Part shown: positions 1 to 11,551 of the stretch, in pieces
Layout: the number at the start of each line of letters is the position of its first letter
Position numbering within the stretch: the stretch's first letter is position 1
DNA from: Phytophthora quininea
Taxonomy: Eukaryota > Oomycota > Peronosporomycetes > Peronosporales > Peronosporaceae
Direction of reading: 5' to 3'
DNA length: 64,000 nt
Assembly: GCA_011947345.1 (NCBI GenBank)
Contig: JAAVTG010000548.1
Span: forward strand, 147,743-211,742
Program-made: the position numbers and the translations under genes
Notes under the pieces: generated by a model
What the model saw: only the letters and a program-made list of their open reading frames with translations
What the model was told of the DNA's origin: nothing
The model's database searches: none

Positions 1-587
1 AGGAGTATTGCGTTGATGAAGTCTGTGATGTGTTCGAAGCCCTGCTGGACTTCCTGCAGCAACTCGACGGCTGGCACACGTGGTCTCCACCTGACTTACC
101 GCATCTGGTGTTCTGGGCCAACTCAATTCTCGAAGAATTCTGCCATCTCGTCCACGCAAGCAACGGGAACACGGCCCTGTGTAGCCGTCAGACCATTGCC
201 CGACTGTCGCTGAACGATAGCGATGTTCAAAATGTGATGCATGCGCTGGCTAGACGACAAACATCCACTGCGACGACCTTACAACGACCTCAGAGCGCTG
301 TACCTGCTCGTGATCGTGGACTGCAACGCCAGCAACGGATTCCGCCCGCCATCTTCGATTTGATTCCAGTCCACAATGGCCTTCCAATCTGCCTCCGATT
401 TTTGTCGTCTATGGGCTGCCCGTCTGGAAATTCACACCGGTGTGCATTTGGCGCTCGCGCTCATGTCGCCCCGATACGCTGGACGCTCGAGTCAAGGGAC
501 ATATTATTCAGCGCATAGGAGGCTTGAGTGACCGTGCGGTGAAGCGGTTTTCCGGAAATGCGGTCGATATGGGAGCCCAGCATGCCG

Positions 588-1277
588 GATCCAGACTCAG
601 ATCCCCGGATCAGACATGGGTACATCGCGGAAACACTGGATCCAGACGTGGGTAGCCCAGATCTGCAACCAACGCCGTTCAGGCGTGGATCTGGCACACC
701 AGAGGACTGATCAAGCGACAACACCCAGCGGCAGGTATAGAAATGGTGCAGATGATAGGTTTGGGGATGGGATCTCCAATGGATCCACTCATAATTTGCT
801 TAATACAGAGTCGAATTTGCCTTGTACAACACAAGTGCCCTTCTTAGCGCCTAAGACTACGGGATCTACATTGGCCCAGTCCAGCTACGTCGGGATCACC
901 GCGGATCAAGCAGTGCTCGGGTGATCTGGATTGTATATTGGCCAGATCCACTCGCAGTCTAGATCCACAAGTACCAAGTGCAGATCCGAGGTCTACTGGA
1001 GTTACTACTTGGCCAGGACGACTGATCGATCCTCAACCCCCAAGATCACGCTATTGGAAGCGTCAAGTAAGGAAAAGGAAGACCACACACCCTCAAGGCA
1101 ACCCCACCTGGATCCAAGATCCAGGCCCCAGATCCAAGTAGATCCGAGCGACTACTGGTCTGGCAAATATTCAAGGACGCAGAGTGAAGATTCCCGCGCT
1201 GCTCCTGACCTCCCACGTCCCGCCAAGACGTTCGATCTTGACAGATCAAGCATCCTCGAAGCACCTGAAGAGCAGAT
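588..1277. repeat. GATC-saturated tract
   Basis: I count 26 GATC tetramers in these 690 bases, against about 3 expected by chance, many in the contexts GGATCC, AGATCC or CAGATC. Spacing is irregular, so this is not a simple tandem repeat. A short reading frame from the ATG at 582 is rich in Asp-Pro, and other frames through the tract also give Asp-Pro or Ile-Gln. The density drops sharply after about 1280. Confidence 0.7.
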
Positions 1278-1885
1278 CCAGTCCGCCGACAGGTACACAA
1301 GGTGAGCACACTTCAGCGTCCCCACGGATATCGGAGTACCCCTCCGTTAGTCGGTGTCTGGGCGCAGTGGAAGCGGATTTTGATAAATCCCGCTACGCCA
1401 CAACCGCTTCGCTCACCTCTGAAGGTCCCCAAGCAGTACTTGCCTCTCTCTCTGCCTGGGACGCCAGCAAGAGGCTTTCAACCATCGACGTGTGCTCGGA
1501 TCTGCCCCGTCGAAGCTCCCAGTTCATTTCCTCGAGCGTCCGTCTCCCTTGATTCTGCAGCACGCGTCCGTGTTGCCCTCCTATCTCGTCTTAACAATCA
1601 AAATCGTGTCGTCTTCGAGACGTGGAACAGCCAGATCAACAGTGTTTCGTGTCCGAGTTCTTCTGACTGTATGAAACGTGGCCAAATCGAGCAGGCTGCG
1701 GCGTCAAGTTGCAGCATTCAACGCGGAATTTCATTGGAGGAGTTTGTTTGGCTTCGTGGAGGAGAAACTACGATGGACGGTCGGCCTAATTAAGGGCTCG
1801 ATCCTGTCCTTCTCGGACAGCTTCTTCACGACTACCTGCTCGTCGATGAGCTGGTCTCTATCGCCCGCCGTGGAATCCTGCCAAC

Positions 1886-3370
1886 GTGGGCATCGACAGA
1901 GCCGACAACCCAACCCCACCCCGGAACCACCAATCGGCCACTCAATACCTACCTTCCCTGTTAAAAAGTATTCGAGAAGGTCAGAGCAACGGCACTTACC
2001 TGGTAGTTGACCTCCAGTTACTACACCAGTGGACTCGTATTCGGTGCAGTCCCTTTGGCGCGGTGGAGAAAAAGGAGTCGATCCTCAGCTCGAAGTACGG
2101 TCAATTCATGATCTCTCGTACCCTTCTGATACATCAACGAACGATTACTTCGACGTCGACTGTGCCCCGGAGATTATTTTCACTGGCGTAGATGTTATCG
2201 CCAGACGTATCGAGCGGGTCGTGCTGGAAAATCCAACTCTGGTGGTAAAACTTCTCAAAGGGGACGTCAAGTCCGCGTTTCGTCATCTCATGGTTCACGC
2301 ACGGCACATTTGCTGGATGGGAGCTACTATACCCGAGGAAAATGCTCTTGTGATCGACCATGCAGCTCCATTCGGCTGGCCAGGTTCCCCAGCCTACTAT
2401 GGCGCCTTTGGTCGAGCCATTACTACGCTCGTCAGTCAAAATTCACCAGCCTCTGTGGCCGAAAGCGACGACGATGAGCCGTTCTTTGGCTTCGAGTGGG
2501 TCGACGACCACGTGCTGGTCGAACCCGACCGCGAAAATCGACTCGAGCTCGCAGAATCCACCCTACGACTGAGTGTGCTTGCTGTGCTGGGACCCACCAG
2601 CATCAACGATGTCAAGTTCTCGGAATGGGTGACAGAACTTAAGTGCTTGGTTTTATCTGGAATACGACAGATCTTGCGGTGTCGATGCCACCAGAGAAGG
2701 TGACAAAATGTCTTGATCGCGTGCTGTCACTCCTAGCGGACGAAAAAGCAGCTTCAAAACTGCTAGGGAGCCTCCGACATCTCACGTCATGTCTCCGCTC
2801 TGCAAAGCCGTTCTTCCAGCATCTCCATGCCGTGTGCTCCCGGTTGAAGGCCTTCCAGACAGTGAAGCTATCTGACGCTTCCCGGCGGGATCTGTTGTGG
2901 TTCAAGTACATTTTGCAGCATGGCCACTTAGAGAAGCTTCCACTACGATTTTTCGGCACGCTACCCAGTCCAGATGTTCACCTGTATATAGATGCTTGCA
3001 ATACAGGACTCGCGGTGCTTCACCCTGCAAGGGATGAATATATTCAGCTCTCCGTTGACGATGAAGAACGCCAGCTCATTCACGACTCTGAGACATCGGG
3101 ATTTACGATTAACATGCGCGAACATCTGTGTACGGCGCTTGCTGCGCTATGCTGGGGAGCGGAGCTCCAGTGTGATTTTATCATCCTCACGTGGTGTGTT
3201 GGAGCGATAATGTCTCGGCTGTACAGTGGATAAACAGCCTGCAGTCTAGGAACCGTTTTTCACAAGAAGTCAACAGGGCCATTGGTCTTGCAGAAGCCGT
3301 CTACAACATTCGGCTATCTGCACGACACCTCCCGGGTTCATCCAGTCGCATGGCAGACGCAGGATCTCGT
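1886..3370 (+). CDS. DIRS-like reverse transcriptase and RNase H (frameshifted)
   Basis: Seen: an RT entry segment with SPFGAVEKK near 2050, a finger/palm segment with GDVKSAFRHL near 2265, the AYYGAFGRA segment near 2395, and the catalytic box FEWVDDHV near 2490, a variant of the (Y/F)xDD motif. An RNase H-like region follows with YIDACNTGLAV near 2987, INMREH near 3110, and WSDNVSAVQWINSL near 3200. The reading frame changes near 2100, 2655 and 3188, each the equivalent of one lost base; the 2655 change sits at a GG run. Known: this RT-RH arrangement lies upstream of the recombinase in DIRS elements. The start codon is not determinable. The enzyme would copy element RNA into DNA if the frame were continuous. 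Confidence 0.75.
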
Positions 3371-3417
3371 GCTTCGTGTGAGCCGTTTTCGTCAATGTGG
3401 ACTAACCTCTCTACTGC

Positions 3418-4467
3418 GTGGCGACAGGTTCGAGTCTCAGAACGTTGGAGGCAAATCTACAAGGAGTTCTCCATGACGTGCAATCCTACTCACTAGCTGC
3501 GTCGTCCAGGCAGCGTTACAAGTCGTCCTGGGATCAGTGGTGTCGATGGTGCGCCGACATGCACTACTCCCAATGGTTACCCGACGAACCAGCGCAGTCA
3601 TCGCGTCAAATGGTCCTCTTCGCCATATTCTGCTATCTACACGGACCATCCGGCGGTAATTCAGTACAAACAATCATGTCCAAGATCAGCGCTATTGCGT
3701 GGTATCATCGTTGGGAGCTCGGGTTCAGCGTCAAACTCCTTCCACATCACGTCATGGCCATCCGCGGTATGCAGCGACTTCAACCAGCACCAGCAAGACG
3801 GCAACCAGTTACCATGTCCATACTGCGTGCCCTCCACAAGCAACTCAACGTCTCTTCCACCCGTGACCGCGTCATCTGAGGGGGCTACGGTCATGGGTTT
3901 CCACTTTCTGTTGAGATGTGGAGAATATCTTCTCAAGACCAAGCGGCAATACCGATTTTCTGTTCGGCGCTCTGATGTGGTCTTTCTCGACAAGTTCAAC
4001 AATATCTGCACTACGAAGAGCGAAGTGGTACGTGTCCAGATCAATTTTCGAGGTGGCAAAAATGACCAAGACGGCATTGGATCGTCACGTACTCTGGGAG
4101 CATCATCACTTTCTTGGTGCTGTCCTGTCCGCGCAATATGGTACCTGACGGAGCACCACCGGAACGTGAGCGATGACCCCAACGAACTCCTATGCAAGGT
4201 CGACAGAACAACTTTTCTACAAGATCGAGACATCACCAAGTACATCGCGTCAGCGGCAGCAACGGCCGGTCACGATCCCAGTCGCTTCTCGTCTTACTCG
4301 CTTCGGATTGGCGGTGCAACAGCGTTGTTCACTGCCGGCGTGGACAGTCTAGTCATCAAGCAGTTTGGGCGCTGGCGCTCCCCGTGTTCGAGAGGTACAC
4401 CCGCATCGACAGCAGTATGACGGACAGGATGGCGCAGTTAATGGCAGGGGCGACTTCTTCCTGCTAG
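3418..4467 (+). CDS. DIRS-like tyrosine recombinase (frameshifted)
   Basis: The N-terminal SAM-like core-binding part (about 3480-3880) has the typical SSRQRYKSSWDQWCRW pattern. The catalytic part (about 3890-4420) contains LLRCGEYL, a long spacer, then SYSLRIGGATALFTAG near 4288, the HxxR-like box with Ser-Tyr-Ser in place of the His context, as is common in DIRS recombinases, and the nucleophile region FERYTRI near 4388. The Tyr box is one frame away from the HxxR box; the break lies at the CCC run near 4381. A further frame change lies near 3880. The enzyme would insert circular cDNA by strand exchange through a 3'-phosphotyrosine link. Confidence 0.75.
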
Positions 4468-4470
4468 AAT

Positions 4471-7400
4471 TGCCACCATTCTCAAGGGTTACCTCCTCGC
4501 CGCACCCGGCAGGAGGAGGCATCGATACAAGCAGCTTTGCGCCCCACAACTAGCGAAAATCGATTTTATTACCAGACATACTGGAAACGTGGGCGATTAA
4601 TTCGCTCTGAAAGAATGGAAGACTGCTATTAAGAGGGTTTGAAGAACCCAATACGTACCGCGCTCGTGCTGTTTGGTCGTTCACGAAGCAAGGGGCATAT
4701 CGTTTCTGTTGTTGACTGGAAACTCAACACAGGACCTCAATTCGCGATATCGAGCAGACATCGCAAGTTTGTTGTTGGTTCTCGCTACAGCTTCTCATAT
4801 CCTCCCCAGTGGATAACATAGTATATAGCACTGTTGATGGGCTTGCTAGGCTATATTTTAATTACTTTGGATCCGGGGGAGGGGGATGTATCCATTAAGA
4901 CGACTTAGGACACATTTGACCCGTCGATCAAGCGTTCAGCAGCGACTAAGTCCACGTAACATTGTAGCGGGTTTACTGCACTTTCGAATTGAAGGACAGA
5001 CGAACTTGGTTCAGATTCTGCTTGGGAGATCGATGTGAATGTGTTGGCTTGTAAATCTGGCTATTCTCGAGGCGCACGAATATCACGGAATCTCAATAAA
5101 AATGCAGGACTGCTCCGTTTCCGGGCCTAATGAAACATTGTGTTGAAAAACTATTTTTATGTTGTTGTTAACAAATACCTGGTGGTTTCACCATGCACAC
5201 ATTAAATAAATTTTCTATCCCTACCCACATGTTTTCTGTGTACTGTTATCGCCAGGCTCCTCGTCATCCAAGAAACTACGATGTTATCCAATGACTCATA
5301 AAACCCAGCATCTTTACATGCGAGCTTTTTATTTAAGAAAAGAACACCGGCTCCTTGACCGACGGCTTGATATATCGGTTAGGTGCCTGCGACTATACAA
5401 ATTGTGGGACACGAAGTTGTGCTCAGCTGTGGCGCTGGAATAGCACGCGGCGAAGATCATTGTTTCCATTTATCGAAGAAATTTAAACTATATCAATTCG
5501 CGCCACGCCAGAAACCCGATTATTTTGTCATGATCCATTAAATCTCTCAGGTCACCTGGCCCTAGGCACCCATACACGGGATAAACTCGACCAGATTTGT
5601 CTCATAAATTTTCACACCGTTTTACTTGCTGTTGACATTTCGTATTTCCGGGTACATTTTTTGTGATTTACAAAAATTCACATCGGTGCCGAAGTGCATT
5701 ACTGCTTCGCTAGTATTTCGGTAATGAGATGCTCCACAACGTCCTTCGAGTCGTGGACAGTGTCCGATGACATGAAGACTCTCTTGCGTCTCAGCAATAT
5801 TGTTCTCATGGTCGGAAGGGCAATATTGATATTGTTTCTCCGCTGAATCCGCTTCTTACTACGAAAACACAAGTTGCTTCCACGACATTTTTGCCCATTC
5901 AATTGCCTCGCCTCGAGTAGGTGGCCACAATAGAAGTAGGAAGCAAGTTTACCAATTGAGAAGAATCAAGCTCACATTGAAGCCACGGCTGCTTTCTCGA
6001 CCATCACCAGCTTTATGTTGGCCAGTAAAGCCGAGGCTGCAAGAATGCTGTCGAGGACAGGTGAAGAGAGGCTGGTGGGTGGAGTGGGTGAATCCTCTGC
6101 TGATAGATGGCGTCCCTGTGTCGCGATTGATAAAGCAGTCGCAAGCGCAGGAAATTGATATAGAAGATGGTGTATCACCAAAAATAATCAGGAAAATGGA
6201 GCTGGACAGCAGTGGTTTCTTCCGCGCAATGGACTCTCGTTGCGGACAAATATACTCCAAGGCAAAAACTAATTCTTCTGCCAAGGAGAAAGAAGCACGA
6301 AAGTTCCAGCAGAAGGTACAGCAAATAAGGCGAGAGCCAGACGTCTGCAAGATTTAAAGCGCCGATCAAAAAGGCATTTGCTTAAATATTTGACCAGTCA
6401 AACGGTCCATACTTAAAATGCGCTGCGATGGTAACGATAAAGAGCTGCCCATTGTCATATTTCTCGCCGATTCCACAGGTAAAAGCCTTTGGAGCGATAA
6501 GAAGACTTCAGTCAGCTCACAGAGCGTAAAATTACGGAGACAGCGCTGGTTGGTGGAATCCACAGTTTTCAGTTGCATTTCTAGAATATCACTTTGCTAA
6601 CAGAAGTGACGATGAGGGGTTCTTCTAAACTGGGATGTGTTTTCAGTGCCCTGGACGGACGATAGGCTGGAACATGCCAGGTTGCTCAACGTTTATCTCG
6701 TCAAAGTTCCACCAGTGATGGCGTCCGTATGCCGACCTATAGACATTTTTTGGTTTCGCCCCTTAAATAACGTCTAAGAAAACGCTGTGTCGAATTTCTG
6801 TCTCGACCGCTCAAACACGATGCTACGAGTACATCGAGAGCACGGTTTCAGGTGGTTGTAAAACTTGTCCAACGATGACTGTATGTCTCGATTGGCTTTG
6901 AAAAAGCTTACTACATCTCGCGCTCACGCGAGCTTCCTGTCAGGCGACGGCAGCACTGCCTGGCGTTTGTTTCCAGCGTCATGCCATGGCAACAAGCGCA
7001 GTGGTAATGGCCTGTAAAAGCACGAGTCCCTGAACAAAAATAGTTATACCCGCCCGAACAAATGGCTCACAGTGAGGTTATTTTTACCACTTGGCTACGT
7101 AGGTACGGTGGACGCATGCGTCTGTCCGGATGCACAAATATTCAACAGTAGTGACAAATCATACTTCAAATTTCGTCGTTTTCCCACGAGCCTGGTATCT
7201 CCAAAAGATGTGCAACATCGTGTTCGTCGTCGTTGTACATAAAACCAAGAACCTTCCAAAATTTCCCAATTCTCTGATAGGCATCGGAATGACTTTGTAT
7301 TAGCCCGTCATCTCCAGGACCATACGGTAGATATTTGATGCTGGTGTCGAGTCGCGCTCGAAAACCTTCTGGAATTTAGATAGCGTTTGCAGATGTGGCA

Positions 7401-8176
7401 TCTTCTTCTTCTAACGACACCGCCGTGTCATGACCGCGGTGCTGTTTAGGATTGCATTCCGCGGTTCATTTTGAGCAAGTCGCAAGAATTAGTGTCGGCC
7501 TGCAGGATATTTTCTGAATCTTAGATTGACGCGAAACAGCGTTCAACCCTAGCGTGTGTACTCTGAATTTGCTTTCAGAGCTAAGGAGGGGATACCAGCG
7601 GAGATTCCATTTTGCAGCATACTATTCATCGGTTAAAGTAGATTTTAATCTTAAGTAAGATATATATCATTCCACCCCTGATCTAGTTACTGAAAACTAA
7701 TACTCGACCATCTTGATCAATTACTGCGATGTTGCATGTGCCGTCCACCTCAGCGAAGTGTGAAAAAATATATTAACTAATTCAAATAGGTGAATGTCGC
7801 ACGAACGATAAATGTGAAATATATCTGTCAATCAGAAGATATCGATGCTGCCCGGAGGTGATGCAACCTATTGCAGGTGCTGGGACTGCGAAGCTAATTA
7901 TTACAGTATAGCAATATATAAGTGCAACACTTTCTAAATTTCAGAGCTTCTTTGTCTGCAACACGACTTTGTCAACAGGCAGTACGAGCGCTATAGTTTA
8001 GTTTATATGTTCCCGTCAGGCCAGTTTGTACCAAAAGAGGCTGCCTCGTTTTGATAAAGTGCACTATCAAGTTGCCCGAACCAATTGAGATGCTTCATGA
8101 TATATCTGACAGTCAGACGGATCAAGAGCGAGATACATCTGTGGGAAAAACACCAAGAAGAGATCCTTCTGGAAGG
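4471..8176. other. Gene-poor stretch
   Basis: No reading frame here resembles a family I know. The longest open frames (a plus/minus pair at about 5950-6355) overlap each other almost completely and show no domain. The DNA is richer in A+T than the gene regions around it. It may hold decayed transposon DNA from the DIRS-like element to its left, but I see no terminal repeats. Confidence 0.6.
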
Positions 8177-8490
8177 ATGACCTTACGCTTTTGTTGGTCG
8201 TCATATTGTCTGCTACCCTGGCCCAAAATATTGACGCAAGCAACCTTCTTCATCAAACCCTTGATATCCGTCCCCTTAAAAACTCTTGTTCTGCAATGCG
8301 ACTATGGTGCGTTGTACGTGGACCAGCGGATGTTGGTGCTGTCGTCACAAAGCATTACGCGGTTCACAACAGATTCCCCGTTGAGGTAAGTCCATGTATC
8401 AGGGTACAGCACTTCCCATTTAACATTAACCAGATTTTGTATCGTTCTCGTAGCGCTTGTCGCAGAGCTTCGTTGCTAGTTGTCTCCTAA
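8177..8490 (+). CDS. Candidate small secreted protein
   Basis: Starting at the ATG at 8177, the first five codons are followed, after a one-base frame change at the TTTT run at 8189-8192, by a strongly hydrophobic stretch (LLLVVILSATLA) and a plausible signal-peptidase site after NIDA. The mature part would be about 80 residues with three or four Cys and no domain I recognize. A GTAAGT donor at 8386 and a CAG acceptor ending at 8433 mark a possible 48-base intron that keeps the frame, so spliced and unspliced forms would both be open. Small secreted proteins of this size are common among oomycete effectors, but there is no RxLR motif. The call rests on the signal peptide alone. Confidence 0.4.
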
Positions 8491-9780
8491 CTAGGGCAGT
8501 TGGCGTGGACTCACTTATACAAGCTCTTAGGGTTGGATGCGCGACTTTGTGAAGATCGTAGTACTCAACGGGGGGTCCTACAAAACTCAGAACAATAGGA
8601 CCCCCAAAGAAATCTGAAAACAGGAACCAGATCATTCGCAGTGTATATTTAGCGCTCACAACGCAGCAAACGGGTCAACATGTGTGCAAACAGTCACCGG
8701 ACCGACTCAGAATAGATTTCAAAACGTCAAGACCAGCTGTGGTATAGAAATCCATGTGAAACTCGTTGGTAATACGGGTATACGCCACCCACAACAAAAC
8801 ATCAACCAGGAAGGTCAACGAGAGTTGGGGCTCCGAACTGAAGACTCAAATTCTACCCTAGCAATTGGGCTGATTGGTCTTGCGATCCGTCCACACAAAC
8901 TTCCCAAGTAAATAAACACCACTAGTGCGAACTCGCTAGCTCGCCGAATCTCGCTGGCCCAACAATAGACGGGTCCAAAGCCAATTTAGGCCGACTGCGA
9001 GTCCACCGAGGTCTCAGTCTGCGGTGATCTTTAGAGAAGAGGGGGGCATTCGACCACGAATACAAGCGGTGGCAATTCAATCGTTGCTATATACACACTC
9101 AACCTTGCCACAAACTCATGGCTTGGTCGAGAGACGAGCACTGACTTCACGATAAACGAACCCACCGACAGACATAACCGCTTAAACGGGTGGATTCAGA
9201 TGCAACATACCGAATACGATTCCGCTGCTGGACTTGGCCCTTGTGTGCTTGAGGGGGAATTCTGTTCTGTATATATAGTTCCCATTCGGGCTTATGTAAA
9301 TCCTATCTTTCCTACTTTCCATACGAGCATGCAGTGAAATATGATCCGCTTCCTAAATACGACCTCGTTGATTCAGCCACCGAGCCCCCGAAGAGTCACC
9401 GAGGTTTCGGAAGGTCGGGCCGTTGCTATCGAGCCTTCCAGTCATCGAGGTTTCGATCTAATAGTCGCTGATACTTGGGAAGGGTCGCCTGGGTTTGTGT
9501 CTGTTGTCCATGGTGACGTCGACGAGTCATCGAAGATTTTGGGGAAGGGCCAATCAACAGAAGTGACCCCATTACAATTGATACCTCGCCAGACTTAAAA
9601 AAAAAAAACAGCCAATCAGGGACGATTCCGTTGGAGACGACGACTAACGAATCCTCGCCACGCAGCGCGCAGCGTGATGTCTGACGACTCGCCCCCGCTT
9701 CCCAGGCAAATCGCTATACCCCAACCACGTGATTCCATTTTCGATTTAAACGGAAAACGCTACTTCACGGCATGATCCTG
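8491..9780. other. No gene seen; 12-base A run
   Basis: I find no supported coding region. A run of 12 A (9597-9608) is the longest homopolymer I noticed in the window and could mark a retroposition tail, but no LINE or processed gene sits before it. Confidence 0.5.
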
Positions 9781-10248
9781 TCAAACAACGTTGCAACCAG
9801 TTAGGCTTCGTACGACGAACATCGTATTCACAACTTGGAATGCCACACAAGGATGCTCCGCGATGATGACTTCACTGAGATTCAACATTCCCTTTGTGGT
9901 GTAGTCGAAATCCAGCTCATTGCCCTCAGACAGGAACTGGGCTGGCTCGGAGGGGGGTAAGCGCTCTTTCAGTGAAGCATACACTACAATTCTATTCCCA
10001 ATTGCTCGTACCGCTCCAGCTACATGACAAGAACTCTTAGCATCGTGGGCCGTTTTATCCAAAATGAATTTTCTCTGCGAAAGTGCGGCGCCAAGACGGG
10101 AAGAAGACGGTGGCAGGCCGCTGGACAACGAAATTCGGTGAAGGACATTACTCGATTCTATTTCAAAAGTACGCACGGCAATTCCAAGCTGCCGTCGTGA
10201 ACGTGTTGGAATGAGGAGATCTATGAACAGCGTGGAGAGCGTAGACAT
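9781..10248 (-). CDS. Hypothetical protein, unrecognized
   Basis: An open frame of 155 codons from the ATG at 10248. Composition is protein-like (for example SGLPPSSSRLGAALSQRK and ELDFDYTTKGMLNLSEVII), but I recognize no family and no signal peptide or membrane segment. It lies just upstream of a P450 pseudogene on the other strand. It could be a fragment of a longer gene or a chance frame. Confidence 0.25.
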   Translation of the reverse strand: MSTLSTLFIDLLIPTRSRRQLGIAVRTFEIESSNVLHRISLSSGLPPSSSRLGAALSQRKFILDKTAHDAKSSCHVAGAVRAIGNRIVVYASLKERLPPSEPAQFLSEGNELDFDYTTKGMLNLSEVIIAEHPCVAFQVVNTMFVVRSLTGCNVV

Positions 10249-10309
10249 ACACTATTACAGCCACGTATTCGAGGAGATATACTGAATATATGCAGTCCGA
10301 GCCGATTCT

Positions 10310-11367
10310 TTTCCAAGCTCTAGCGATGCGGAAAAATCCTTGCTGTTCACACCAAAGGCATTTGAAGACGTGCTCAAGACCCAGTTCGACAACTTTTCCA
10401 CAGGCCGTACAGATTACCGCGTGAAGCGCACGAAGCGAGCGCAGAAAGCGGCAAACGGGTTTCCTGATGCGAGAGATATTCAGACAAATGCAACGAGGTT
10501 CGCCTACCACATGGAATGGCGGAACAAGAATAAACCAGAGTGCCGATAGTTGCAGGGACGGCATTTGACTTCTCGCCGCCGCAAAGTCGAAGCCCACACA
10601 CCCAGCAGCAGTTCATAGCGAGATCGGCTTCGGTGTCCACATGGGAGGCCTCGATGCAGAGTAAGAGCATCTGTTTCAAACGACGTTCGACAGGGCGCAA
10701 CGAGGCCTTGTACTCCGCTTCGTTTGTCCAGGTTGGCTCTAAAGCACACAGCGGTGGCTTGGGATCCAGATTTAACGTGATATTCAAGTGATCAACAACA
10801 CTGTGCTGAGCATCATTAAGAATGCTCTCGAGCACCGGGGAAATGACGCTTAAAAGGTCAAGCACATTGTGTCGCTCTTCATCGACAACGTCTGCAACAA
10901 GATACCACCGCCCAGGCGTTCACATGGTTCTTCGTCAACCTTACGCAACGTCATGCGGAGGCTGCCATTCGCAAAGAGATAGCAGAGATAGCCACCGATT
11001 CTTTATCAATGGAGCAGCTGAGTCAGCTCGTGTACTTGGTAGCTGTTCTAAAGGAGTCAGTACCAGTCAACCTCAAACACGCGGCTCGCAACACAACGTT
11101 GTCCGATGGCGAGGATGCCGCAAGTCTGGGGACCTGATGCTGAAGCGCTCAAACCGGAGCGGTGGATCGATTCCGATACGGGGAAGCTACTTAGTGAAAG
11201 TCTCGTCGTTCAAAGCTGGCCCTTGCATGTGTCTGGGCAAGAGTCTAGCGATGCTAGAGATGAAGCTGGTCGTGGTGGGGTTGCTGAGCAAGCTCCACAT
11301 CGAAGTGCAGAATTCCAAGGACGTCCCGTACGATCTGTTGATCACTCTGCCGATTAAAGGCGCCTGA
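10310..11367 (+). pseudogene. Decayed cytochrome P450, tandem copy of the gene at 11552
   Basis: Islands of similarity to the intact P450 downstream occur in order: the segment around PKAFEDVLKTQFDNF (about 10350) matching PQAFEDVMKNQFHNF, EIGFGVHMGGLDAE followed by an in-frame TAA at 10662-10664, and the C-terminal heme region from about 11205. In the heme loop the conserved Arg is replaced (GPCMCLG against GPRLCLG in the neighbour), and the I-helix and K-helix regions are out of frame or lost. Only the last 50 codons or so remain well kept. This is real decay, unlike the single-base breaks elsewhere in the window. It arose by tandem duplication. Confidence 0.85.
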
Positions 11368-11551
11368 ATGTCAAGGTCTCACTTGCAAGCTGCCCCCTAG
11401 CGCTTGCTAGTGGCGTCTACATGTAGTGAAGACAGATCTATCCGTTGATTCACCTCCGAGGGGTTCAAACGTTCCAAACTCACTTCACTTTCACTTCGTA
11501 CCGCATTTAATCACTTCGACTTTTGCAGCCAAGGACACAAGTCTTGACAGC

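Larger units (their letters stand above)
1..4470 (+). mobile_element. DIRS-like (tyrosine recombinase) retroelement, degraded; left end outside the window
   Basis: The order of recognizable domains on the plus strand is a GATC-rich presumptive gag-like part (about 580-1300), reverse transcriptase (about 2030-2650), RNase H (about 2980-3370) and a tyrosine recombinase (about 3480-4420). A reverse transcriptase followed by a tyrosine recombinase instead of a DDE integrase is the hallmark of DIRS/Ngaro-type elements, which integrate without a target-site duplication. The coding part is cut by about six frameshifts, most equivalent to one missing base. I could not find the terminal or internal complementary repeats, so the right boundary near 4470 is only the end of recombinase similarity. 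The first 580 bases code for nothing I recognize. Confidence 0.75.

Noticed and set aside
5949..6357. Overlapping 133-codon frames on both strands
   Set aside because: Neither resembles a known family, they mirror each other, and the surrounding DNA looks non-coding.
9230..9310. Purine run GAGGGGGAATTC followed by TATATATAG as a possible copia 3' end
   Set aside because: No second LTR and no copia protein similarity nearby.
9597..9608. A12 run as a LINE or processed-gene tail
   Set aside because: No retroposed coding sequence or target duplication could be seen around it.
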